Positions 1 through 6,912 of a stretch of DNA of 16,651 bases are shown in pieces. Position numbers and translations under genes: made by a program. Numbering within the stretch: the first letter of the stretch is position 1; each line of letters starts with the position of its first letter. Below the pieces are notes generated by a model. The model ran no database searches, was not told where the DNA came from, and was given only the letters and a program-made list of their open reading frames with translations. Source of the DNA: an uncultured Bulleidia sp. (GTDB taxonomy: Bacteria > Bacillota_I > Bacilli_A > Erysipelotrichales > Erysipelotrichaceae); contig CAKVIS010000038.1 of NCBI GenBank assembly GCA_934754415.1, positions 1 to 16,651 on the forward strand, in the 5' to 3' direction.

Positions 1-402
1 TTTTGTCCAGCATACCTAACCCTACATTTCTATGATTGAATCTATACTCCTGTTCTTTAAGAAATAATGGCAGATTTTTCTTAGCATGAGTATTCTACAC
101 TTTCTGCACATTAATAGTACTGTTTTGTAATTGACACCCAACTGGTATTGCATTTCTTTTCCACTGATACCTTTTGTAGAGTTGAAAAATAAGAATATAC
201 CTGGTAATAGCATGTAAAGAGGCAGTTTATTATCTTGAAAGATGGATCCAGCAAACAAATATTCTTGATGACCACAAGCTTTGCAGGCATATACGTGGTT
301 TCTGGTTCCAATCTTGCGATAATGTGTACACCCACACTTTTCACAATAATATCCAGTAGGATATTTAGCCTTGAAGAAAAAAAGATTCACATGCTTCTTC
401 AT
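1..402 (-). pseudogene. Decayed IS1595-type transposase remnant (internal deletion)
   Basis: From the ATG at 402 an open frame of 126 codons encodes the N-terminal part of an IS1595/ISXO2-like transposase. It has a zinc ribbon with two CxxC pairs (CEKC near residue 20, CKAC near residue 40), then the short motif KGISGKEMQYQLGVNYKT typical of the helical region that follows. The frame stops at 22-24 after a non-homologous tail. In another minus frame (about 94 to 1, running off the window) the DNA reads LPLFLKEQEYRFNHRN, which resembles the C-terminus of the same family (RFNHR-type ending). About 150-200 residues of catalytic DDE domain expected between the two parts are missing. The remnant therefore looks internally deleted and frameshifted and should be inactive. 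The frame is open for some codons upstream of this ATG, so the original start could lie slightly upstream. Family placement rests on motifs remembered from the family, not on a search. Confidence 0.7.
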
Positions 403-458
403 TATTACAGAATTTCTTATTGAATGTAGTGAGTGCTAATTTATACTGTTTTGCTTCT

Positions 459-503
459 TTTTGCATAACTATTGCCTTCTTTCTGGCAATAGTATATGCA
501 AAA
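459..503. repeat. Long near-perfect inverted repeat
   Basis: Left arm 459-476 and right arm 485-503 pair along about 18 bp with a single bulged base, around an 8-nt loop (TTCTTTCT). Inner arms are ACTATTGCC and GGCAATAGT; outer arms are TTTTGCATA and TATGCAAAA. It lies in the 227-bp gap between the transposase remnant and ade. Neither side has a clean T-run directly after the stem, so it is not an obvious terminator. It may be a hairpin or end belonging to the nearby mobile remnant. The rest of the gap, apart from the ade terminator, shows nothing recognisable. Confidence 0.6.
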
Positions 504-585
504 GGTCATTATTTACTGTACGTATAGCTGTACTTCAAACATATATTCATAAGGATACTGTGTCAGGTGGTCTATTATATTTCTT

Positions 586-617
586 AAAAAAAGATGAACT
601 CTTTACAAGTCCATCTT
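586..617 (-). terminator. Rho-independent terminator of the purine operon
   Basis: On the minus strand, 13 bases after the ade stop codon, a 10-bp stem (AAGATGGACT with AGTTCATCTT, one G.U pair) closes a 7-nt loop and is followed directly by a run of T (586-590). This is the classical form of an intrinsic terminator and marks the end of the permease-ade transcript. Confidence 0.85.
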
Positions 618-629
618 CATTTTCATTCA

Positions 630-2402
630 TTACTGTTCAGGAAATAAAGGAATCAATGTCTTAGTCGCAACGTCTACCAGACCAAGATCACTCATCTTTA
701 CTTCAGGAATAACAGGCAATGCCAGTGTAACGATTCTTAACAGAGGATTTTCCATTTCTGTTAATCCCAGTGTATAGTTTGCCTGTTTCATCTTCTTGGA
801 ATCTACAGATAATTCTTCTGCAGGTTTTAAAGACATCAGACCAGCCAGAGGAAGTTCCAGAGTTGCCAGGATTTCTCCGTTATAAGCAGCACACATACCA
901 CCACCGCATTCTTTCAGTTTGTTTGCAACAAGTAATGCATCTTCTGGATTATCATATACAACTGTCAGGTTATGAGAGTCATGAGAAACTGTAGAAGCTA
1001 AAGCACCTCTCTTAGTTCCAAATCCCTTAACAATACCTTTACCAACTGTTCCTTTACCATAACGGTTTAAGACAATCACAAACTTATAGTCTTCATCAGG
1101 TAATACAACACAACCATCTTTTACTTCAAATTCTGTCTTTTCAGCATAAGTAGAAGAAAGTTCCAGATCAGGATATGCCATGACATTTGCAATAACCTTA
1201 CCGTTTTCAATTGGAGCCTTCACTTTGAAATCATCTGCAGACAATTCTTTTAACTGCACAGAGTTTCTTGTTTCAATTTCATAAGACTGGTCTTCAATAG
1301 GGTTAACCAGCTTGCCATCTTGAGCAACTAATTTACCTTCGAAATATACATGAGTTGGCTGAATGTTATTCAGATCTTCTACTAACAGCATATCCGCAAC
1401 ATAACCAGGTGCAATTGCCCCAAGATCTGTTACGTTCATTTCTCTTGCACTGTTTAAAGTAGCAGACTTGATGGCAAGGATTGGATCCATACCATACTTG
1501 ATAGCAGTATTGACTACATAGTTGATATGACCTTCATGTAAAAGATCATCCGCTTCTCTGTCATCTGTACACAGGGAATAGTTATCAAAGAACTTACAGT
1601 GCTTTACACCTTCCCATACATCCTTCACGTTATGTGTGATACTGGATTCTCTGGAATCTACATGCATACCATTTCTCAGTTTTTCCAAAGCTTCGGAACC
1701 AACTCTGGATTCATGATCACTGATTGGGCCTCCAATCAGATATGCGCTCAGATTTCTTCCAGACACAAATGGTGCATGTCCCTGAAGATATAAGCCTTTC
1801 TTTTCAGCCGCATGGATAATATCCACCATACGATCTTCCTGGTTGATAATACCGATATAGTCCATGACTTCCGCAAGACCAATCACACGTTTCAGATCAG
1901 CCAGTTCTTCAATTTCTTTAGCAAAGAATTCAGCACCAGCATTTTCACATCCAGGTACGGCAGGAACACAGCTTGGGATATCCACAAACTGTCTCTGTGG
2001 TAAGCCTTCACCAGAATCGTGCATGTATCTGACACCTTCTACACCATATACATTACCGATTTCATGTGGATCCATAACAATAGTAGTAGTACCACTTGGA
2101 ATAGAAACCTTGGCAAAGTTTCGTGGTGTCATCATGCTGCTTTCAATATGCATATGTGCATCGATAAGACCTGGGATGAGGTATTTGCCTTCTGCATCCA
2201 CAACAGTCTTTACCTTATCCAGACCTTCTTCAAGATTGTTGTATTCTACATGAGCAATACAGCCATCATAGACAAATACTGTAGCCGGATACACTTCACC
2301 GGTAAATACGTTTACCAGTTTTGCATTTTTAATTGCAAGATCACATTCTACAAGACCTAAAGCAGCCTGTATTAATGCTTTTCTATTATTCTTTACTTTC
2401 AT
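630..2402 (-). CDS. ade: Adenine deaminase
   Basis: 590 residues, the usual length for bacterial adenine deaminase of the amidohydrolase superfamily. It hydrolyses adenine to hypoxanthine and ammonia in the cytoplasm and feeds purine salvage or nitrogen supply. The N-terminal beta-sandwich segment is followed by the metal-binding motif GLIDAHMHIESS (residues about 78-89, H83 and H85) and then DPHEIGNVYG (111-120), both hallmarks of Ade. A late CTDDREADDLL segment supplies further catalytic acids, and the C-terminal Ade-specific domain is intact. The ATG at 2402 is preceded by GAGGTG with a 5-nt spacer, and that site lies in the 12-bp gap after the permease stop, so the two genes are surely co-transcribed. 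A purine riboswitch ahead of the permease controls both. No defects are visible. Confidence 0.95.
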   Translation of the reverse strand: MKVKNNRKALIQAALGLVECDLAIKNAKLVNVFTGEVYPATVFVYDGCIAHVEYNNLEEGLDKVKTVVDAEGKYLIPGLIDAHMHIESSMMTPRNFAKVSIPSGTTTIVMDPHEIGNVYGVEGVRYMHDSGEGLPQRQFVDIPSCVPAVPGCENAGAEFFAKEIEELADLKRVIGLAEVMDYIGIINQEDRMVDIIHAAEKKGLYLQGHAPFVSGRNLSAYLIGGPISDHESRVGSEALEKLRNGMHVDSRESSITHNVKDVWEGVKHCKFFDNYSLCTDDREADDLLHEGHINYVVNTAIKYGMDPILAIKSATLNSAREMNVTDLGAIAPGYVADMLLVEDLNNIQPTHVYFEGKLVAQDGKLVNPIEDQSYEIETRNSVQLKELSADDFKVKAPIENGKVIANVMAYPDLELSSTYAEKTEFEVKDGCVVLPDEDYKFVIVLNRYGKGTVGKGIVKGFGTKRGALASTVSHDSHNLTVVYDNPEDALLVANKLKECGGGMCAAYNGEILATLELPLAGLMSLKPAEELSVDSKKMKQANYTLGLTEMENPLLRIVTLALPVIPEVKMSDLGLVDVATKTLIPLFPEQ

Positions 2403-2414
2403 TTGTTCACCTCA

Positions 2415-3746
2415 TCAGCCTGCAATAAAATACAGAATTAACGGAATTAAGAGAATATACAGAATCAGATTTACTTCTTTTGCTTTACCAACTGCCACTT
2501 TGATGAATACGTGGGAAATAATACCTGCGCAGATACCACCGGCAATACTTCCACCGAATATTGTAAACATAATCATGATAAATGGTCCAAAAGCTTCATC
2601 AAACTTATCAAATTCGATATCTCTGATACCTTCAATCATTAAGAAACCAACATAGATTAATGCAGGTCCAGTTGCTGCATTAGGAATGATTAATACCAGT
2701 GGAGATAAGAACATGGATAACAAGAAGCAGATAGCTACTGTAATAGCTGTCATACCAGTTCTTCCGCCAGCCTGTACACCAGAACCAGATTCAACGAATG
2801 TTGTAATCGTTGTATTACCTGTGCAGGCACCAACTACTGTACCGATAGCGTCTACTAAGAATGGTTTTTCAATATGCTGGAAGTTACCTTCTTCATCAAG
2901 CATACCTGCTTTAGCACCACAACCAAGTACTGTACCCAGTGTGGAGAAGAAGTCACCACAGAAAGTGATAAAGATTAATGGAATGCAGCTGAAAGTTAAA
3001 ACAGATTTAAAATCAAAATTGAAGATAATATTCTGAAGACCTTCCAGATCAGGAACTTTAGCTACAGCTGCTGGTAATGTTGTTACACCAAAAGGAATAC
3101 CTAAAAGTGTGATAACAATGATACCAATCATGATGGATCCCTTTACTTTATAGGCATTTAATACACCGATAATAGCAAGACCTAATAGAGCAAGATATAC
3201 ACTTGGCTGTGTGAAATCACCTAAAGCAATACCATCTGCAAATACACCGATACCACTGTTCTTGAAACCTAAATATGCAATGAAGAAACCAATCGCAATA
3301 CCGATAGCTGTCTTTAAGTTCTTAGGCATTGCCTTTACGATAAGATCACGAATACCAAGTTTTGTTAAGATAACGAAGATGATACCACTGATTAAAGTAA
3401 TAGCCATGGCTCCGCCAAAACTGATACCCCCAGACTGAATCAGAGCGCCAAACATGAAGTTACTTCCCATACCTGTAGATAAAGCGAATGGAAGATTTGC
3501 ATATAATCCCATCAGAATAGTGATAACTGCGGAAATGAATGCACATGTGACCATGATAGCTTCCTTGGTAATCACTGCTCCTGTACAATCCACAATAAAT
3601 GCATCAGGACCGAAACCACAGATAGCACCTGGCTGTGTAACAAGTACATACGCCATGGTCATAAATGTTGTCAGACCGGCAATTACTTCAATCTGAAATG
3701 ATGTGCCTTTTTCGTTGAAGCCAAAAAACTTACTCAATTTATTCAT
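2415..3746 (-). CDS. NCS2-family purine base permease (AzgA/PbuG type)
   Basis: 443 residues from the chosen ATG. This is a polytopic membrane protein with about 12-14 hydrophobic segments of the nucleobase-cation symporter-2 family, AzgA-like branch. Members carry adenine, guanine or hypoxanthine into the cell by proton symport. Diagnostic motifs are TTFMTMAYVLVTQPG near the N-terminus (about 26-40), FCGDFFSTLGT (about 262-272) and TGNTTITTFVESGSG followed by GGRTGMTA (about 309-334). A longer frame reaches a GTG at 3788. ATG 3746 is preferred because GAAAGGGG lies 11 nt upstream and conserved sequence begins with MNKLSKFF; the extra 14 codons include that site. The partner gene ade starts 12 bp after its stop. 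Substrate preference among purine bases cannot be told from sequence, but the neighbouring ade favours adenine or hypoxanthine. Confidence 0.9.
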   Translation of the reverse strand: MNKLSKFFGFNEKGTSFQIEVIAGLTTFMTMAYVLVTQPGAICGFGPDAFIVDCTGAVITKEAIMVTCAFISAVITILMGLYANLPFALSTGMGSNFMFGALIQSGGISFGGAMAITLISGIIFVILTKLGIRDLIVKAMPKNLKTAIGIAIGFFIAYLGFKNSGIGVFADGIALGDFTQPSVYLALLGLAIIGVLNAYKVKGSIMIGIIVITLLGIPFGVTTLPAAVAKVPDLEGLQNIIFNFDFKSVLTFSCIPLIFITFCGDFFSTLGTVLGCGAKAGMLDEEGNFQHIEKPFLVDAIGTVVGACTGNTTITTFVESGSGVQAGGRTGMTAITVAICFLLSMFLSPLVLIIPNAATGPALIYVGFLMIEGIRDIEFDKFDEAFGPFIMIMFTIFGGSIAGGICAGIISHVFIKVAVGKAKEVNLILYILLIPLILYFIAG

Positions 3747-3790
3747 TATTACTATATCCCCTTTCATTATTGAGTGTTTTTCAAACACTT

Positions 3791-3829
3791 AAAATGATAG
3801 AGAAAAAAACAGATTCTATCATAGTATCC
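3791..3829 (-). terminator. Riboswitch expression platform: alternative terminator hairpins
   Basis: Two overlapping hairpins follow the aptamer on the minus strand. One has arms GGATACTA and TAGAATCT (3811-3829, loop TGA, one A.A mismatch), followed by G and seven T (3803-3809). The other has arms ATGATAGA and TCTATCAT (3794-3822), followed by TTTT. Both take bases from P1/J3-1 or the 3' side of P3, so neither can form together with the folded aptamer. The arrangement suggests that ligand binding prevents termination. This is inferred by hand folding only. Confidence 0.5.
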
Positions 3830-3886
3830 CGATTTACGGCCGAGATGTAGAGACTGTCCTTCCATATTAAGGACATTATATGCTTT
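3816..3886 (-). promoter_or_regulatory. Purine riboswitch aptamer, guanine class
   Basis: In the leader of the permease-ade transcript the minus strand reads CATATAATG, then P2 GTCCTT/AAGGAC around the loop AATATGG, J2/3 GTCTCTAC, P3 ATCTCGG/TCGGGAT around the loop CCGTAAA, then ACTATGA. The two kissing loops and all core junctions match the purine riboswitch consensus. The base before TATG is C (position 74 in xpt numbering), which specifies guanine or hypoxanthine rather than adenine. Two deviations are visible. J2/3 has GTCTCTAC where GTTTCTAC is usual (U48 to C). P1 is short, with only CATA/TATG pairing well. Confidence 0.9.
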
Positions 3887-3900
3887 GAAAAACAAGTTTC

Positions 3901-3928
3901 ATTAAACCATAAATCTAACTTTTGTAAA
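3901..3928 (-). promoter_or_regulatory. Promoter of the riboswitch-permease-ade operon
   Basis: On the minus strand a -35 box TTTACA (3923-3928) and a -10 box TTTAAT (3901-3906) are separated by 16 bp. Transcription would start just upstream of the riboswitch P1 helix. The match is good and the placement is right for the leader. Confidence 0.6.
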
Positions 3929-3956
3929 GCACTATTTATTCAAAAGCACAAAAACC

Positions 3957-3981
3957 AAAGAAAAAGAGAGATAACCTCTCT
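3957..3981 (-). terminator. Terminator after the anSME gene
   Basis: A 6-bp stem AGAGAG/CTCTCT with a 5-nt loop (3965-3981) is followed on the minus strand by TTTTCTTT. It lies about 30 bp after the anSME stop and just before the purine operon promoter, so it separates the two transcription units. Confidence 0.7.
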
Positions 3982-4009
3982 ATTTTCATATGCTTTGTCT
4001 TCACTTTTT

Positions 4010-5104
4010 TCACTGTATTCCTCTGGCAATCCACATCATCTTTTCTTTACTGTATTCCAGGAATTCTTTATACCCGCAATACTCTTCCGTATAATAACAA
4101 TCTGACAATCTCTTACAATTACCATGACACATATTCACAAACGCACAAGTACTGCATTGTGTACATGTTCTTCTTTTTTCCTGTATAAACTTTTTCGCAA
4201 CAGTTCCCTGAATCATTTCCTGCAAAGAATCTGTAAGCAGATTACCACAGAAATACTGATCCAGCACATAAAAGTCACATGGATATACATTTCCATTACC
4301 TTCCACAACTATCTGCATATGGCATTTACCCAGCATTCCACATTGTTGTGGTGCTATGCCTTTATACATAGGAATCAGATTATCAAAAAGAGTCACAGAC
4401 ATATATTTTCCATGCATATAGTCTTCATACCACAGATCAAAAAACTGTTTATAAAAAGAACAGAACTCTTTTGGAGATAATGCAAAACAATCACTTGCTT
4501 CATTTCTCTGTAAAGATGGAAGACAAGGAATAATCTGTACGAAGTCAAAATTGTTTTCTTTATAAAAAGAATACAGTTCTTTTGGTTTCTTAGACAGTTC
4601 TTTTGTCAGTACTGTCAGAATATTAAAATCAATACCTGCATTTCTTAATCTTCGAAGATTGAACAGAATCGTTTTTAAGGTCCCTTTTCCCTGCGCATCC
4701 TTACGGAAATAATCATGATTCTTCACAAATCCGTCTATGGAAATACCTACAAGAAAATGATTTTCTTTCAACAGTTGAATCCATTCTTCATTTATTAAAG
4801 TCCCATTTGTCTGAATAGCATACTGTATCTGTTTTCCTCGTGTGTTCTTTGTGTTTACATAATTGATAAATGCTTTGAAATAGTCTATACCTGCACATGT
4901 CGGTTCGCCCCCCTGAAAACAATACTGTACGGTATCCACGGGCAGTGTAAGAGACTGCTCAATCAGTTTTTCCATCACTTCTTTCTTCATGATGCCCATG
5001 GAAGATTCAGATCTGTTATGACTGACATCACTGTAAAAACAATATTTGCATCGTAGATTACATAAAGATGATGCAGGTTTAATTAAAAAAGATACTTGTG
5101 TCAT
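4010..5104 (-). CDS. Anaerobic sulfatase-maturating enzyme (radical SAM, SPASM)
   Basis: 364 residues. This enzyme oxidises the active-site Cys or Ser of a sulfatase to C-alpha-formylglycine without oxygen, using S-adenosylmethionine and three [4Fe-4S] clusters. The radical SAM motif is C15-x3-C19-x2-C22 within KPASSLCNLRCKYC, typical of anSMEs. GGEP (65-68) is the SAM-binding motif. The C-terminal SPASM domain has C255, C261, C276, C317, C320, C326 and C330 plus C343, spaced as in the characterised Clostridium perfringens enzyme. D277 directly after C276 matches the catalytic base described there. The start has AGAGGG 7 nt upstream. The gene is last in the operon with the Cys-type sulfatase, its evident substrate. 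A perfect hairpin separates it from the upstream gene, so its expression may be set apart. Confidence 0.93.
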   Translation of the reverse strand: MTQVSFLIKPASSLCNLRCKYCFYSDVSHNRSESSMGIMKKEVMEKLIEQSLTLPVDTVQYCFQGGEPTCAGIDYFKAFINYVNTKNTRGKQIQYAIQTNGTLINEEWIQLLKENHFLVGISIDGFVKNHDYFRKDAQGKGTLKTILFNLRRLRNAGIDFNILTVLTKELSKKPKELYSFYKENNFDFVQIIPCLPSLQRNEASDCFALSPKEFCSFYKQFFDLWYEDYMHGKYMSVTLFDNLIPMYKGIAPQQCGMLGKCHMQIVVEGNGNVYPCDFYVLDQYFCGNLLTDSLQEMIQGTVAKKFIQEKRRTCTQCSTCAFVNMCHGNCKRLSDCYYTEEYCGYKEFLEYSKEKMMWIARGIQ

Positions 5105-5127
5105 AGATTCCCTCTTTTGTAAGACAA

Positions 5128-5158
5128 GTATAGCCGGTTTCTGTAAAACCGGCTATAC
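5128..5158 (-). terminator. Intra-operon perfect hairpin, possible attenuator
   Basis: A 13-bp perfect stem (GTATAGCCGGTTT with its complement 5146-5158) closes a 5-nt loop between the small membrane protein and the anSME gene. On the minus strand it is followed by CTTGTCTT, a poor T-tract. It could be a partial terminator, or an RNA stability or processing element lowering the maturase level relative to upstream genes. Confidence 0.5.
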
Positions 5159-5163
5159 AACTG

Positions 5164-5610
5164 TTATTTGATTTTATCACTTATTTTCTGTTTGAGGACT
5201 TCATTGGAACTTAAAGGAACATAAATACTTAAAGGTGTTTTCCTTCCTTTTAAATATACCTTTAAAGTAAACAGTCCTGTTCCAAGTTTCTGTATGTTTT
5301 TGAGGGAATACTGCTTTCCACAAAGCAGCACTTTCGATTTCCCTGCCAGTATCAATCTGTATCTTTCCAAAACAGATAATACTATGCCCAAAATACATAC
5401 CACACAGGTAAACACATATGTCTTTTCATCAATTACAGACAGTAATCCTGCAAGACTGATACCTGCCACCGCAGCCACTTCAAGTCTGGATAACAGGTCC
5501 AGTTGCAGTCTTGCTTCAGGTTCTGTCTTTTTGAAATCAACAATCATTTTTACAATGGAGACATAACTGATTACAATTCCAATCTTTAATGCTATCAATA
5601 CTATCGACAT
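5164..5610 (-). CDS. Small membrane protein of unknown function
   Basis: 148 residues; family not recognised. Three hydrophobic stretches are visible (about residues 3-23, 43-60 and 65-83), with the charged linker DFKKTEPEARLQ between the first two. A soluble C-terminal part (about 90-148), rich in basic residues and beta-type patterns (GKQYSLKNIQKLGTG, LKVYLKGRKTPLSIYVPL), probably faces the cytoplasm. The start is preceded by GAAAGG and the gene begins 23 bp after the EIIC stop, so it is part of the sulfatase operon. Its place between the transporter and the maturase suggests a role at the membrane linked to the sulfated sugar, but the sequence gives no function. Confidence 0.7.
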   Translation of the reverse strand: MSIVLIALKIGIVISYVSIVKMIVDFKKTEPEARLQLDLLSRLEVAAVAGISLAGLLSVIDEKTYVFTCVVCILGIVLSVLERYRLILAGKSKVLLCGKQYSLKNIQKLGTGLFTLKVYLKGRKTPLSIYVPLSSNEVLKQKISDKIK

Positions 5611-5633
5611 ATGCCTTTTACCTTTCTTTTGAA

Positions 5634-6911
5634 TCAGTCAGCTTTTGAAGCCTGTTCCTGAGCTAAAAGCTTTCTGTCATATTTGATCAATGCCGGAATC
5701 ATCACAGCAATACTTGCGGCCATGTTGATAAGATATACCACTACAGCTCTCCAGTCCATGGACATCAAGAACACTTTTACAATAGCAGGAATTGTAAATG
5801 GTACAGAAATATATGGAATATTCATAAATCCAAGCTTACATGCCATATATGGAATCACACCATTTAATGCAAAGACAATTAAGTAAGGGATAACAATATC
5901 AAAGTTCAATACCAGTGGTAAGCCGAATGTCAGAGGTTCACCAATGTTAAATAGTGCAGGTACAATGGAGATTCTGGAAATAGACTTTAACTGTTCTGAT
6001 TTAGCCACAATCATAATGGCAATAACAATGGCAAGAATACCTGTAGTTGTCCAGTTCTGGAATGCTGCATTGAAGATAAATGTTGGTTTCTGGCCTGCCA
6101 TTACTGCTTCGGCATTTGCCACGAGGTTATTGGTTAAAATAACGTTAACTACTGATCCTGCAATATTATTGCCATGTAATCCAAAGAACCATAAGACTCT
6201 GACAAGAACACAGTACAGCAATACTGCGCCAAGAGTATCAGAAGCAGAGAACAATGGTGCAAAGATACCATTAATCAGACTGCCCAGAGTATATCCAAAA
6301 GCACCAAGCCCTAGTTTGACCGCAAAAATAATGACTGTCAGTATTAAACTTGAGAAAATCTGGTTGATTGGTTCTGCAGCAAACGGAGGCACAGAATCAG
6401 GCAAAGAAATCTTAAAGCCATGGTCGAGCAACCATTTATTGATTTCAGGCACAAAGTAACCAACTACCAGTGCACACATCATACCTTTGGCACCCCAGAA
6501 ACCGATATCCAGGCCACCACCTTCTAAGAAACTGCATTGTAATACGATAAAGGCAAAGATACTCATGACCATATTATTGGTAATCTTCATCTTTTCTCTT
6601 TCACATACTGCAACAACCATGCCGATAAGGATGTAGAAACCAGCCGCATTTAAGCCTAGCTGATACCCAAGATTCAGCCATGCAGCGTTTGCCGCAGAGA
6701 AATTTCTCCAGGCTACAGCTAAAGCAAAAGTAGAATCTGCAGGGAATGGTGCATTCATCAATAACATAAAGATAGAACCGACCATTGCGGCATTCATACA
6801 TGCTGTAATACCAGCCTGCATACATTCAACGAATTTAAAATTTGTAAATTTTGAAATCAAAGGCATAACTTTTTCCTGAACCCAGTCAGCCATTGAAGTT
6901 TTCTTTTCCAT
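5634..6911 (-). CDS. PTS EIIC, lactose/cellobiose family (orphan)
   Basis: 425 residues from the chosen start. It is the membrane permease component of a sugar phosphotransferase system, lactose/cellobiose (CelB-like) family. About ten hydrophobic segments are visible. FGLHGNN (243-249, H246) and FNIGEPLTFGLP (321-332, E325) match the sugar-binding His and Glu loops of this family. The frame is open up to 6968, but ATG 6911 is chosen because AGGAG lies 7 nt upstream and MEKKTSMADWVQEK is a normal family N-terminus. That ribosome site lies inside the end of the sulfatase gene and a single base separates stop and start (TGA-A-ATG), so translation is coupled. No EIIA or EIIB gene is in the window, so it must borrow them from elsewhere, if it phosphorylates at all. 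A sulfated mono- or disaccharide is the inferred cargo. Confidence 0.9.
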   Translation of the reverse strand: MEKKTSMADWVQEKVMPLISKFTNFKFVECMQAGITACMNAAMVGSIFMLLMNAPFPADSTFALAVAWRNFSAANAAWLNLGYQLGLNAAGFYILIGMVVAVCEREKMKITNNMVMSIFAFIVLQCSFLEGGGLDIGFWGAKGMMCALVVGYFVPEINKWLLDHGFKISLPDSVPPFAAEPINQIFSSLILTVIIFAVKLGLGAFGYTLGSLINGIFAPLFSASDTLGAVLLYCVLVRVLWFFGLHGNNIAGSVVNVILTNNLVANAEAVMAGQKPTFIFNAAFQNWTTTGILAIVIAIMIVAKSEQLKSISRISIVPALFNIGEPLTFGLPLVLNFDIVIPYLIVFALNGVIPYMACKLGFMNIPYISVPFTIPAIVKVFLMSMDWRAVVVYLINMAASIAVMIPALIKYDRKLLAQEQASKAD

Positions 6912-6912
6912 T

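Noticed and set aside
461..664. 67-codon open frame on the plus strand between IS remnant and ade
   Set aside because: It spans the inverted repeat and the ade terminator, has no ribosome site and runs into ade antisense.
1864..2253. 129-codon open frame on the plus strand
   Set aside because: Antisense to the well-conserved ade gene; no supporting start signals or homology pattern.
3816..3886. Adenine-sensing riboswitch, as the operon contains adenine deaminase
   Set aside because: The discriminating base before TATG is C, not U, which points to guanine or hypoxanthine.
5944..6459. 171-codon open frame on the plus strand
   Set aside because: Antisense shadow of the EIIC gene, no recognisable protein and low-complexity hydrophobic content copied from the other strand.
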